A stretch of DNA of 64,000 nucleotides from Streptomyces antibioticus (GTDB taxonomy: Bacteria > Actinomycetota > Actinomycetes > Streptomycetales > Streptomycetaceae), in NCBI RefSeq assembly GCF_002019855.1, contig NZ_CM007717.1, positions 7,945,750 through 8,009,749 on the forward strand, given 5' to 3'. The notes beneath the pieces were generated by a model. The model ran no database searches, was not told the origin of the DNA, and saw only the letters and a list, made by a program, of their open reading frames with translations. Made by a program: the position numbers and the translations under genes. Of this stretch, positions 17,748-26,846 are shown piece by piece (the first letter of the stretch is position 1; each line of letters starts with the position of its first letter).

Positions 17748-19921
17748 ATGACCGGCCTCCGTTCGTTCGTACCGCCGGCCGGCGCTCCCACCACACCGGT
17801 GCGGCGCAGCTTCTGCCAGCGCAGCCGGCCGCCGGTGAGGGCGGTGATCCAGGACTGGAGCAGGACGACGTACATGAGCTGGCGGTAGAGGATCTGCTGG
17901 AGGGGCAGCGAGATCAGATGGATCATGCGTTCGCCGTCGAGGCGGAAGGCGTAGGCCGCGCACACCGCCTGGATGGTGAGGACGCCCAGCCAGGCCACGA
18001 TCGTCTTCTGCGTGGGCCCGAAGACGATCCCGTACAGCAGGAAGACGTCGATGAGCGGGGCCAGCAGCGGGGCGACGACCATGAAGAGCGAGACGAACGG
18101 CAGTCCGACCCGGCCGAACCGGCCGGACACCCCGCGCTCGACCACCGCGTGGCGGTGCTTCCAGATCGCCTGCATGGTGCCGTACGACCAGCGGTAGCGC
18201 TGGGACCAGAGCTGCTGCACGGTCTCCGGGGCCTCGGTCCAGGCGCGCGCCTTCTCGGCGTAGACGACCTTCCAGCCGTCGCGGTGCATCGCCATGGTGA
18301 TGTCGGTGTCCTCGGCGAGCGTGTCGTCGCTCATGCCGCCGACCCGCTCCAGGGCGGAGCGGCGGAAGGCGCCGACCGCGCCGGGGATGGTGGGCATGCA
18401 GCCCAGGACGTCGTACATCCGGCGGTCGAGGTTGAAGCCCATGACGTACTCGATGTGCTGCCAGGCGCCGATCAGCGAGTCCCGGTTGCCGACCTTGGCG
18501 TTTCCGGCGACCGCGCCGACCTTCGGGTCGCCGAAAGGCTGCACCAGCTCGCGGACGGTGGCCGGTTCGAAGACCGTGTCGCCGTCCATCATCACGATGA
18601 TGTCGTAGCGGGCGTTGGCGATGCCCCGGTTGAGGGCCGCGGGCTTGCCGGCGTTGAGCTGGCGGATCACCCGCACGTTGGGAAGGCCCATGGCCTCCAC
18701 GATCCGCGCGGTGCCGTCGGAGGAGCCGTCGTCGATGACGAGCACCTCGATGGGATGCTCACTGGCCATCAGCGAGTTGACGGTGTTCTCGATGCACTTC
18801 GCCTCGTTGTACGCCGGGACCAGCACCGACACCGGTTCGGTGATCGTCGGACCCCAGCGGAATCCGCGCCGGCGCACCTTGCGGGCGTGCAGGGCGGACA
18901 GCAGCAGCATGAGCACGAACCGGCTGATGACCAGGAAGCCGATCACCGCGAGGCCGACCATCAGCACGCCGGTGATGTTCTCGGCGGCGCCGACCAGGAA
19001 GATCCACGCCTTGCCCTTCCACAGGTCGACGCCGGTGACGACGGTGTGCGCGCTGGGCGCGCTGAGGGCGCCGGTGAGGTTCTCGAACCGGTAGCCCTGG
19101 GCCTGGAGGTCGGGCAGGAACCGGTCCAGCGCCCGGACGGTCTGGCTGCGGTCGCCGCCGGAGTCGTGCATCAGGACGATCGCGCCCTTGCCGCCCTCGG
19201 GCGTGGCACGCCGGATGATCTCGTCGACGCCGGGCTTCTTCCAGTCCTCGCTGTCGGTGTTGTTGACGACGGTGAGGTAGCCGCGCGAGCCGATGTACTC
19301 GGTGACCGGCCACGACTTGTCGTCCATCGCGTCGGAGAACGACGAGTAGGGCGGCCGGAACAGCGAGGTGCGGATGCCGGCGGCACCGGCCAGCGCGAGC
19401 TGGTTCTGCGACAGCTCCCAGTCGATACGTTTCTTCGACTGGAAGGAGAGGTCGGGGTGGTTGAAGGTGTGCAGCCCGACCTCGTGGCCCTCGTCGACCA
19501 TGCGCCGGACCAGGTCCGGGTAGCGGGAGGCCATGGTGCCGGTGACGAAGAAGACGGCGTGGGCGTGGTGCTTCTTCAGCACGTCCAGCACCTTGGGGGT
19601 CCACTCCGGGTCCGGGCCGTCGTCGAAGGTCAGGACGAGACGGTGGTCGGGCACCGACAGCGTGGTGTGCCGGCCGCCGCGGGTGTCGATGACCGGGCCG
19701 CCGTCCAGGATCTCGTCGGGGACCTTGCTCGCGGACGCCTCGGGCTGGATGCGGTGGTCGGCGAGGATCTCGCTGTGGACGTAACCGCGCAGCATCAGCA
19801 TCGCCATCATGGCGACGAGGACGAGGCTGGGCAGCATCAGCCGCATCGGGACGCGGCGGCGCCGGACGGCGCTGTCACGGGCCGCGGCTGCGGCCCTGCG
19901 ACGGCGGGCGGGTTGTGCCAT
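17744..19921 (-). CDS. matB: bifunctional polysaccharide deacetylase/family 2 glycosyltransferase, MatB-like
   Basis: A 725-residue membrane enzyme with two catalytic halves. After one TM helix, residues 95-290 form a NodB deacetylase: TFDDGP at 98-103, metal ligands H151 and H155 in HTFNH, and RPPYSS near 189. A second TM leads to a processive GT2 domain: PAYNE near 369, DGD at 446-448, ED at 537 and QRYRW at 574-578, then C-terminal helices. This fusion matches MatB of Streptomyces, which with MatA makes a poly-beta-1,6-N-acetylglucosamine-type polymer causing hyphal aggregation. It follows the matA-like gene by 104 bp and is coupled to the acyltransferase. The symbol rests on architecture and neighbours. 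Confidence 0.88.
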   Translation of the reverse strand: MAQPARRRRAAAAARDSAVRRRRVPMRLMLPSLVLVAMMAMLMLRGYVHSEILADHRIQPEASASKVPDEILDGGPVIDTRGGRHTTLSVPDHRLVLTFDDGPDPEWTPKVLDVLKKHHAHAVFFVTGTMASRYPDLVRRMVDEGHEVGLHTFNHPDLSFQSKKRIDWELSQNQLALAGAAGIRTSLFRPPYSSFSDAMDDKSWPVTEYIGSRGYLTVVNNTDSEDWKKPGVDEIIRRATPEGGKGAIVLMHDSGGDRSQTVRALDRFLPDLQAQGYRFENLTGALSAPSAHTVVTGVDLWKGKAWIFLVGAAENITGVLMVGLAVIGFLVISRFVLMLLLSALHARKVRRRGFRWGPTITEPVSVLVPAYNEAKCIENTVNSLMASEHPIEVLVIDDGSSDGTARIVEAMGLPNVRVIRQLNAGKPAALNRGIANARYDIIVMMDGDTVFEPATVRELVQPFGDPKVGAVAGNAKVGNRDSLIGAWQHIEYVMGFNLDRRMYDVLGCMPTIPGAVGAFRRSALERVGGMSDDTLAEDTDITMAMHRDGWKVVYAEKARAWTEAPETVQQLWSQRYRWSYGTMQAIWKHRHAVVERGVSGRFGRVGLPFVSLFMVVAPLLAPLIDVFLLYGIVFGPTQKTIVAWLGVLTIQAVCAAYAFRLDGERMIHLISLPLQQILYRQLMYVVLLQSWITALTGGRLRWQKLRRTGVVGAPAGGTNERRPVI

Positions 19922-20025
19922 CGGAAGGTGTGCTCCAGGTAAGGAGGGAGGGCGGGGCGCGGGGGGTGACGGATGCGGTCGGCCTCGGCCGAGGGGGCTG
20001 ACGCCGCGGGGCGGTGCCGGGGGCC

Positions 20026-20907
20026 TCAGGGGGTGGCGGCCGACAGGGCGTTCGCCTCGCCGCCGTCGCCCGTGCCGCCCGAGTCGTCGGCGCTGGGCGA
20101 GGCGTCGCCGCCGCCGGTCACGGGCTGGCTCGCCTCGGGCGAGGCGGCGGGGGACGCCGAGGCGGCGGGGGCGGACGCGGTCGCCGAGCCGGCGGGGTTG
20201 CGGGGGGTCGCCCCGGTGGACGTCTGCGGCAGCGCGGAGGTGTCGAGACCGCCGGGGCTCGTGCTGGCGGCGGGGGCGCCGGTCGCCGCGCCCGTCACGG
20301 ACGCCGCCGGGGCGGAGCCCGTCGGGTCGGTGCCCGGGGCGGCGCTCTCCGAGCCGGTGGGGCTCGCCTCGACCGACGGCTGGGGGGAGATCTCGACCTG
20401 TCCGGCGGGGATGTCGTCGTTCTGGCCGGGGAGGGGGAGCCAGGGCGCGCTGGAGTTGCCGGAGACGAGGGTGGCGACGATGACGACGGCGTACACGCCG
20501 CAGGCGACGCCGACGGCCGAGCCGAGGAGCCTCAGCCGGCGGCTGCGACGGCCCGACTCGTCGACGAACACGGGCGTGCCGGTGGCGTCCTGGGGGTCGA
20601 GCGGGCTGCCGGAGCCGCCGTTCGCCAGGGACGCGGGGTCGACGGCCGCGAGCTGCACGGTCAGCTCGTGCGGGTCGTGGAGGGGCTCGTCCGGGTCGAC
20701 GTAGTCGAAGGCGGAGTGGCGGTCGGGGGTGCCGACGGGCAGGGGGGCCGTCGCGTCGGCGGGCGTGAACACATCGGCGGGCGCGAACGCCTCGGTGGGC
20801 GCGGACCGGCGTGCGCTCGGCGCCTTCTCCCAGAAGCTTCCAGAGGCGGATGTACTGTCCGACCCCTCCGGTTGGGTGTCATCCAGCCAATTGTTCACGT
20901 AACCCAT
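20026..20907 (-). CDS. matA: membrane-anchored Ser/Pro/Ala-rich protein, MatA-like
   Basis: About 293 residues with one TM helix near the middle (LLGSAVGVACGVYAVVIVATLVSG in two parts). The N-terminal 130 residues are hydrophilic, and the C-terminal 150 residues are a Ser/Ala/Pro/Thr-rich low-complexity tail, presumably extracytoplasmic. It has no catalytic motif. Position directly upstream of the MatB-like gene on the same strand suggests it is the MatA partner, but sequence alone does not prove this. ATG 20907 is chosen because GTGGGGG precedes it; the frame stays open further upstream. Confidence 0.62.
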   Translation of the reverse strand: MGYVNNWLDDTQPEGSDSTSASGSFWEKAPSARRSAPTEAFAPADVFTPADATAPLPVGTPDRHSAFDYVDPDEPLHDPHELTVQLAAVDPASLANGGSGSPLDPQDATGTPVFVDESGRRSRRLRLLGSAVGVACGVYAVVIVATLVSGNSSAPWLPLPGQNDDIPAGQVEISPQPSVEASPTGSESAAPGTDPTGSAPAASVTGAATGAPAASTSPGGLDTSALPQTSTGATPRNPAGSATASAPAASASPAASPEASQPVTGGGDASPSADDSGGTGDGGEANALSAATP

Positions 20908-21258
20908 CCCCCACGAGACTGCGGCGGGGGCGCGATGACGTCGAGCGCACATCGGGGCGAACCAGGCCCCCACCCGGCCCGAGCACATCCCCCTGCTGGT
21001 TGATGCTTGGGCGGTGACTATAACTCACGTGCACAAAACGTGGAGTTTGTGTCAGAAGTGTGAAGCAGATGATCAACCAAGGGTGACCAAAAAGTATCCT
21101 CGCACAACTGTCTGGCCGGAGAGCAAGCCGATCTCATGAGCTGGACGGCATGTCACAGGGGGTGCATAAGTGACTGGCCGGTAGTTATGGGCATCAGGTG
21201 CTTATCGGGTCAAAGTACCGGCCGGGGTGTGGTGTTCACGACGGCCGGGTGACGCATG
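20908..21258. other. 351-bp regulatory region upstream of the mat-like operon
   Basis: This interval is clearly less GC-rich than its surroundings and has no convincing gene, so it likely holds the promoter of the leftward matA-like operon. Dyads are visible: CACAAA (21032-21037) with TTTGTG (21046-21051), and GTGA (21014) with TCAC (21025). The GTGA-type dyad could suit a Crp/Fnr-like protein, but this is speculative. A minus-strand TTGACC-like hexamer lies near 21209-21214. Confidence 0.45.
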
Positions 21259-22020
21259 TCATACGGAACGCGCGTACAGCTCCAGCAGTGGCTGCGCCGA
21301 TTCCGTGCCCGAGTGGCCGAAGGGGGCGTCGAAGCTCCACACGAGGAAGAGCAGGAAGACCACCAGCGCGCTGAACGCGGTCGCCAGCATCAGCTCCCGG
21401 GCGGAACGGCGGATCTGGAGGGCGTAGAGCAGACCGAGCGTGACGGCCCCGCCGGCGATCAGCCCGAACCAGACCACCCCGGGCAGGGTGCTGCCGGCGC
21501 TGTCGAGCCGCTGATGGCGCGCGTCGTCGGCGGCGGCGACCTGGTCGAGGAGCGGCTGGTACGCCTGGGCCTGGAGTTCGTCGGTGGGCGTGTGGTGCGC
21601 GATGTCGCTGCGGATCCGGGTCAGCAGCGTGCCCCCGGTGTCGTCGACCGGGCCGTCCTCCTTCATGGCCGGCCACTCGGTGGTGACGGCGTGCCGGGCG
21701 TAGGCGTCGATGTGCCGCTGCACCCGGGTGTGGAAGGCGGCCGGGTAGACGTCGAGACGCTGGTCGATCTCGTAGAGCGCCTGCGCCTCGCGCCGCACGG
21801 TGTCCTCGGCGGCGCCGCGCGCCTCCCAGACGCCGGCGATCGCCAGGCCCAGGACGATGGCGTAGACGACGCCCACCATCATCACCATGTACTCCAGCAC
21901 GTCGGGTGTCTGCGAGGTGTCCTCGTCGTCCGCGACGCGACGGTGCCGCATCACGGTGGCGGCGACGACGAAGGCGCAGACCAGCGCACAGGCGAGGGTG
22001 TAGATCAGCCATTCCGGCAC
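21259..22020 (-). CDS. DUF4239 membrane protein
   Basis: Membrane protein of 253 residues. Two N-terminal helices (WLIYTLACALVCAFVVAATV and MVMMVGVVYAIVLGLAIAGVW) and two C-terminal helices flank a soluble central part. The AGVWEARGAAEDTVRREAQAL segment after TM2 is typical of DUF4239 (bestrophin-like fold in some annotations). The function is unknown. Its 3' end lies just right of the mat promoter region. No operon partner is obvious beyond the hypothetical gene 57 bp upstream. Confidence 0.8.
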   Translation of the reverse strand: MPEWLIYTLACALVCAFVVAATVMRHRRVADDEDTSQTPDVLEYMVMMVGVVYAIVLGLAIAGVWEARGAAEDTVRREAQALYEIDQRLDVYPAAFHTRVQRHIDAYARHAVTTEWPAMKEDGPVDDTGGTLLTRIRSDIAHHTPTDELQAQAYQPLLDQVAAADDARHQRLDSAGSTLPGVVWFGLIAGGAVTLGLLYALQIRRSARELMLATAFSALVVFLLFLVWSFDAPFGHSGTESAQPLLELYARSV

Positions 22021-22077
22021 GGCGGGACTCCAGGACGGGCGGACGAGAGGGGAGGGGGAGGGGGACCCGCGAACGGG

Positions 22078-22614
22078 TCAGCGGGCGTTGCGGCGCCGGG
22101 AGCCCGGGCGCAGCGCGGCGGCGGCCAGGACGGCCGGGGTGGTGATCACGACGGTGGTCGTCGTGGTGGACAGCCCGGCGGGCGCCGGACGCGCGGAGCG
22201 GCCCTTGTAGGGGAAGCGGGGCACCCAGCGGAACGGCGCGACGCCGGGCGCCGGGGCCGGCGGTGCGGCGGGTGGCTCGGCCTCGGGCGGTGTGCCGGGG
22301 GAGGGGGCCGGCCGTTCGGCGCGCTCGGGCGGCGAGGCTTGCGACGGGGAGGGAGCGGCCGGTACGGCGTCGTCGGCCGGACCGGGTTCCGGGGCTGGCG
22401 GGCGCGACGGCGGCGGGGCGGGGCGCGGCGACCGGGTGTCCGGCGGCCGCCGTGCCGTGTCGCCGCCGATCTCCACCCAGCCGTCGTCGTCGGCGCACAC
22501 CACCACGTGCGGGACGGCGGGAGCGGTGTCGACGGCGACCGCGGGTCCGCCGCCGCCCGGCAGGGGGCAGAGCGCGGCGGCGGTGCCGAGACCGAGGGTG
22601 ATCCAGCCGCTCAC
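22078..22614 (-). CDS. Pro-rich hypothetical protein
   Basis: About 178 residues, unrecognised. It begins with a hydrophobic segment (VSGWITLGLGTAAALCPLP) that could be a signal or anchor, followed by a short folded part (VVVCADDDGWVEIGGD) and a long Pro/Ala/Ser-rich linker. It ends near RWVPRFPYKGRSARP and a hydrophobic TTTTTVVITTPAVLAAAAL. GTG 22614 is preferred because GAGAGG lies about 10 bp before it; the frame is open to 22731. Possibly a wall-associated or membrane protein. Confidence 0.5.
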   Translation of the reverse strand: MSGWITLGLGTAAALCPLPGGGGPAVAVDTAPAVPHVVVCADDDGWVEIGGDTARRPPDTRSPRPAPPPSRPPAPEPGPADDAVPAAPSPSQASPPERAERPAPSPGTPPEAEPPAAPPAPAPGVAPFRWVPRFPYKGRSARPAPAGLSTTTTTVVITTPAVLAAAALRPGSRRRNAR

Positions 22615-22791
22615 CAGTGCTGTTCCTCTCCGCTGAAGGGGGTCCGCGCCGACGACGGGGGGCGGGCGCGGGTGGAGGCCGCCGACGCCCACGGGGGAGG
22701 CGGGCGCGGCGGCAACGGGAGCAACGATCATGGTCGGCCCGGGGACACGGCCGGTCCGCGCAGTTCCGGGAGCGTATGCGCCGGGTCCGGC

Positions 22792-24411
22792 TCACAGGCT
22801 CCCGCGGCCCGGCCGTGGCGGCGGTCCGGCGAGCAGGACGGGCTCGATGGCCGCGTACCGTTCGCGTTCCCGCGCCGTCGCCCGTCTGCCGGACAGCACG
22901 GTGCCGAGCAGCCCGCACAGGAAGCCCGCCGGCACCGAGACGAGCGCGGTGGTGGTGAACGGGAACCAGTTGAAGTCGGCGTCCGGGAACGCCGACCCGG
23001 GGGACCCGGAGACCAGGTTGGTGCCGGTCATGAGGACGAGGACGCTGACGGTCCCGCCGATGAGCGTGCACAGCAGGCCGGCCCGGGTGAAGCGCCGCCA
23101 GAAGAGGCTGTAGACGAGCGCGGGGGCGATGGCCGAGGCGCCGAGACAGAAGGACACGGTGGCGAGCGGCTGGAGGCTGCGGTGCTGGGCGACGACGGCC
23201 AGCAGGATGACCGGCAGGCCCACCGCGAGGGCGGCCAGCCGCGCCAGGGCGATCTCACGCACCGGCGACACGTTCGGGCGGGCGGCCGCGATGTCGTGGG
23301 CCAGCGAGTTGGCGCAGGCCAGCGTCATGCTCGCCACGGAGGCCAGCAGGGTGAGGAAGATCGCCGTCGTGACGGTGGCGAACAACAGACTCTCCGGGCG
23401 GGACAGATGCGCCCCGAACGCGGCGCGCGAACCGAGCAGATAAGCGGTGTTGCCGCGCGGATCGGCCCCGGCGATGCCCGCGCGCCCGATCAGCGCCGTC
23501 GCGCCGACCCCGATCACGGTGATCACGGCGATGAACAGGGTGACCGTCGAGATCGCCCAGGACATCGCGCGGCGCACCTGCGGGGCGTTCCCCGCGGTGT
23601 ACATCCGCATGGTGACGTGCGGCAGACAGGCCGCGCCCAGCACGATGGCGCCCTGGGTGCTCACCATGTCGAGCCCGGGGTACGGCCCGCTCGCGAACTG
23701 GAGCCCGTAGCGCAGGAATCCGTCCTCGGCGCCGCTGCCGTGCGCGGCGGCCCGGAACAGGGTCCGCGGGCTCCAGCCGAAGGTGTGCAGGATCAGCCCG
23801 GCGACGACCAGGCCCGAGCCGAGCAGGATCACCGTCTTGAGGATCTGCACCAGGGCGGTGCCCCGCATCCCGCCGATCGCCGCGTAGCCGATCATCAGCG
23901 TGCCCGCCCCGACGATGCAGCCGGTGCGCATCGCGCTGTCCGTGAACCCCAGGACGTACGCCAGCAGTTGGCCCACCCCGGCCAGTTGGACGACCATCAT
24001 CGGCACCAGCGAGGCGAGGGTGACCAGACACGCGGTGACGCGCACCGCCCGGCCCGGCGACCGTCTGGCGAGCGCGTCGGCCATGGTGAACCGGCCGGTG
24101 TGGTGCAGGGGTTCGGCCAGCAGGACCATCAGGAGCAGCAGGGACAGCACCGTGCTCAGGGCGAGGACGACACCGTCGTAGCCGCACAGCGCGATCACCC
24201 CGCCGATGGTGAGCACGGTCGCGGCGGAGATGTAATCGCCCGCGATGGCGAGGCCGTTGCGCAGGGGCGACAGGGAACGGTAGCCGGTGTAGAACTCGGC
24301 GAGGTCCTCGCGGTCGGGGCCGGTGAGCACGCACAGCATCAGGGTCACGGCCACGACGCTGGAGAACGCCACCAGGGACCAGGACTGCGCGCTGCCGTCG
24401 AAGTCCGTCAC
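22792..24411 (-). CDS. cation/acetate symporter-like SSS-family transporter
   Basis: Sodium:solute symporter family protein of 539 residues with about 13 hydrophobic helices. The N-terminal block FYTGYRSLSPLRNGLAIAGD is typical of the acetate permease (ActP) branch, and GDYISAATVLTIGGVIA follows. The substrate is probably acetate or another monocarboxylate. Its ATG overlaps the stop of the small DUF485 gene, the usual partner of ActP-type transporters, which strengthens the assignment. It is located in the cytoplasmic membrane. Confidence 0.87.
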   Translation of the reverse strand: MTDFDGSAQSWSLVAFSSVVAVTLMLCVLTGPDREDLAEFYTGYRSLSPLRNGLAIAGDYISAATVLTIGGVIALCGYDGVVLALSTVLSLLLLMVLLAEPLHHTGRFTMADALARRSPGRAVRVTACLVTLASLVPMMVVQLAGVGQLLAYVLGFTDSAMRTGCIVGAGTLMIGYAAIGGMRGTALVQILKTVILLGSGLVVAGLILHTFGWSPRTLFRAAAHGSGAEDGFLRYGLQFASGPYPGLDMVSTQGAIVLGAACLPHVTMRMYTAGNAPQVRRAMSWAISTVTLFIAVITVIGVGATALIGRAGIAGADPRGNTAYLLGSRAAFGAHLSRPESLLFATVTTAIFLTLLASVASMTLACANSLAHDIAAARPNVSPVREIALARLAALAVGLPVILLAVVAQHRSLQPLATVSFCLGASAIAPALVYSLFWRRFTRAGLLCTLIGGTVSVLVLMTGTNLVSGSPGSAFPDADFNWFPFTTTALVSVPAGFLCGLLGTVLSGRRATARERERYAAIEPVLLAGPPPRPGRGSL

Positions 24412-24746
24412 GACGACGGCTCCTCGTGCCGGCGCACCCGCCGGGCCGACGGGTCGACGTAGCGGCGCGCGGTGTACTCGTAGACGAGCAACGCCAGCCA
24501 GGTGACCGGCAGTTGGATCAGGGCCAGGACAAGTCCGGTGGGCAGGCCGCCCGGTGCGGGGCGGGTCATGACGGCGGGCGCCTCGACGGTCAGGACGAGG
24601 AAGGCGGCGAAGTAGCCGAGCGCGGCGAATGTGGCGACGCGCCGCTGCCGTCGGCTGGCCCGGCGTAGCCGGCGGAGGTCACGGTGCCGGCCGGCCCACG
24701 GCACGGCGCGGGCGGGCGGCGGTAACTCGGAGCTGTCGGAGGACAT
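24408..24746 (-). CDS. DUF485 membrane protein, partner of the SSS symporter
   Basis: A 112-residue protein with two TM helices (FAALGYFAAFLVLTVEAPAV and GLVLALIQLPVTWLALLVYEY) and an Arg-rich loop before the first (RDLRRLRRASRRQRR). The C-terminal YEYTARRYVDP motif matches DUF485/YjcH, normally encoded directly before acetate permease. It overlaps the symporter start by 4 bp. Its role is presumably to assist the transporter; the family's biochemical role is unknown. Confidence 0.85.
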   Translation of the reverse strand: MSSDSSELPPPARAVPWAGRHRDLRRLRRASRRQRRVATFAALGYFAAFLVLTVEAPAVMTRPAPGGLPTGLVLALIQLPVTWLALLVYEYTARRYVDPSARRVRRHEEPSS

Positions 24747-24979
24747 CCCAAGGTCTCCTACGGGGTCGTGGGCCCCACGTGACGACGGACCGCGGCAGCG
24801 TGGGGGGAGCGGCTCATACGTTCGAGTGACCGCACGCTATGCGGCTCCCGGACCGCGCGCGGAGACTTCCGGTGAAGTCCCTGATGAGGACCGCTGTACC
24901 GCTCTGACCTCGGATGTTGTGCGAGCGACGGGTGTGGTGAGGGGTACGGCGGTGCCGCGCGGGACGCCGCCCGGCACCG

Positions 24980-25936
24980 CTACTCCGGGGGGTGGCCGAG
25001 GGCCGTGCGGTGGACGACGTAGGCGGCGGCGACGTCCAGGGCGGCGTGGCCGGTGGACTTGAAGACGGTGAGCCCGTCCGGGGAGGTCCGGCCGGGGGCC
25101 TCGCCGGACAGCACGGAGCCGAGGAGGGTGACGGTCCGGCCCTCCGGCAGCCCCTGCAACTCGTGGGCGCCGGACGGCGGGGGAGTGTCCGCGGCCCCGT
25201 GCCACTCGGCGAAGAGCGCGGCGTCGCGGACGGTGCCGGCGTCGAGTTCGGGGCCGTGGGAGCCGCCGACCGAGCTGACGTGGGTGCCCGGGGCGAGCCA
25301 GTCCCGGCGCAGGACGGGGCGGGTCGCGCCGGTGCAGCAGTAGACGGTGGCCGCCTCGCGTACGGCGGTCTCGATGCCGTTGGCAGATTCGGCGGCGTCT
25401 GCGAGGGACGCTGCGAGGCCGGCCGGGTGCAGGGCGGCCAGCGCGCGGGCCGCCGCGGGGTCGCGGCCCGCCACGGTCACGGGTTCGGTCGGGCGGAGCG
25501 CCGCGAGGAGACGGACCTGGGCCCGCGCCTGGGCGCCGGTGCCGACGACCACGACCGGTCCTGGCCGGGCCAGGGCCAGGGCGCTGTGCGTGGCGGCCGC
25601 CGCGGTGCGCCAGGCGGTGACCGGTTCGGCGTCCATGAAGGCCAGCGGCCTGCCGTCCTCGGGGTCGAACAGGGCGACGACGCCCCGGTGGCTGCTGCGC
25701 CCGGGGCGGGCCGGGTCGGCGAACACCGACACGAGCTTCGCCGCGAGTCCGAGACCCGGAACGTATCCGGGCATGGCGCCGAGCAGACCCCCGGGCGCGA
25801 AGGCGGCGGTCCGCGGCGGCGCGGACACCGTGCCCCGGGCCACGGCGACGAGCGCCTCGGACACGGCGGCCATCAGCCGGTGCGGGTCGAGGGCCGCGGC
25901 GGTGGCCGCCCGGTCGAGGACGAGGACGTCGTTCAC
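24980..25936 (-). CDS. ornithine cyclodeaminase/mu-crystallin family protein
   Basis: NAD(P)-binding protein of 318 residues. The Rossmann region reads VVVVGTGAQARAQVRLLA, and the N-terminal part has the AKLVSVF and GRPLAFMDAEPVTAWRTAAA segments typical of the family. Members include ornithine cyclodeaminase, alanine dehydrogenase, ketimine reductase and opine-type synthases. The exact substrate cannot be told. Start is GTG 25936, overlapping the IclR-gene stop, so it is coupled to that regulator. It is divergent from the amidohydrolase/peptidase pair, suggesting a joint catabolic pathway for an amino-acid derivative. Confidence 0.85.
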   Translation of the reverse strand: MNDVLVLDRAATAAALDPHRLMAAVSEALVAVARGTVSAPPRTAAFAPGGLLGAMPGYVPGLGLAAKLVSVFADPARPGRSSHRGVVALFDPEDGRPLAFMDAEPVTAWRTAAAATHSALALARPGPVVVVGTGAQARAQVRLLAALRPTEPVTVAGRDPAAARALAALHPAGLAASLADAAESANGIETAVREAATVYCCTGATRPVLRRDWLAPGTHVSSVGGSHGPELDAGTVRDAALFAEWHGAADTPPPSGAHELQGLPEGRTVTLLGSVLSGEAPGRTSPDGLTVFKSTGHAALDVAAAYVVHRTALGHPPE

Positions 25937-26715
25937 GCGCCGCCCGCCCCGCCGGGACCGGTCAGCAGATCCCCCAACGCCTCGACCGCCGAGGCGAGTT
26001 CCTCCCGCAGCCCGCGCATCGCCGCCTCGTCGATCTCGGCGTCCGGGCCGACCACGGTGACGGCGCACACCGGCGCCCCAGGGACCGGGACGACGGCGCG
26101 GCTGAGGGAGGCGACGAACTGTTCGTTGCGGCCGTGCTCGACGGCGAACCCGTCTGCCTCGGTGCGCTCGATGTCGGCGAGCAGACCCGTCTCGCCGTCC
26201 AGTGGGTGACCGGCCTTCCGGGCCGCGTCGAGGTAGGGGCCGCGGGCCTCCGGGGGCAGGGCGGCGACCAGGGCGAGCGGCCCGGCGAACCGGTGCACGG
26301 GCAGCGCCTCGTCCCGCAGTGTGCTGATCATCGCCAGCCGGTCGGGGCGGACCACGTCCACCACACGGGAGCCGTCGTTCTCCAGGACCTGGAGGTTGAC
26401 CATCATGCCGGTGCGCGCGGAGAGGTCCTCCAGGACCGGGCGGGCCAGGGTGGTCAGGGAGTGGTGGGCCGCGCGGGCCGACAGCCGCAGCACGGCGGTA
26501 CCCGGCAGATAGCGGTCGCCGACCCGCAGGACCCAGCCGCGCCGGACCAGGTCCACGAGGACCCGGTAGGCGGTGGCCCGGTGCAGTCCGACCTCGTCGG
26601 CGAGATCGGTGAGCCGGGGCGGCCGGGGCGCCCGGGCGACGGCCTCGACGAGGTCCAGTGCCTTGTCGACGGCGGTGCGCGGGGCACCGGCGGCGGCTTG
26701 CGTGGCGTGCGGCAT
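25933..26715 (-). CDS. IclR-family transcriptional regulator
   Basis: IclR-type protein of 260 residues. The N-terminal winged helix-turn-helix is RLTDLADEVGLHRATAYRVL, and the C-terminal effector domain includes LSARTGMMVNLQVLEND and the usual conserved HRFAGPLALVAALPP. It probably controls the divergent amidohydrolase/dipeptidase genes and its own coupled ornithine cyclodeaminase gene. A perfect 8-bp inverted repeat at 26785-26805 in the shared promoter region is the obvious operator candidate. The effector is likely a substrate of the enzymes. Confidence 0.9.
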   Translation of the reverse strand: MPHATQAAAGAPRTAVDKALDLVEAVARAPRPPRLTDLADEVGLHRATAYRVLVDLVRRGWVLRVGDRYLPGTAVLRLSARAAHHSLTTLARPVLEDLSARTGMMVNLQVLENDGSRVVDVVRPDRLAMISTLRDEALPVHRFAGPLALVAALPPEARGPYLDAARKAGHPLDGETGLLADIERTEADGFAVEHGRNEQFVASLSRAVVPVPGAPVCAVTVVGPDAEIDEAAMRGLREELASAVEALGDLLTGPGGAGGA

Positions 26716-26784
26716 CGGTGTCCTTCCCGGCTCGTCCCTGCTCTTCGCGGGGTAGGGTACCCCGTGTTTCGCAAGACGAGAGTG

Positions 26785-26817
26785 TTGTTACGTACAGCGT
26801 AACAAGTAACAGGTAAC
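26785..26817. promoter_or_regulatory. candidate IclR operator and heptamer repeats
   Basis: TTGTTACG, 5 bp, CGTAACAA (26785-26805) is a perfect 8-bp inverted repeat in the divergent promoter of the IclR and amidohydrolase genes. GTAAC recurs with 7-bp phasing at 26799, 26806 and 26813. Both patterns lie where an operator for the IclR protein would be expected. Confidence 0.65.
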
Positions 26818-26846
26818 GAGTATCAAGTGCCCGGTGATCGAGAGAG

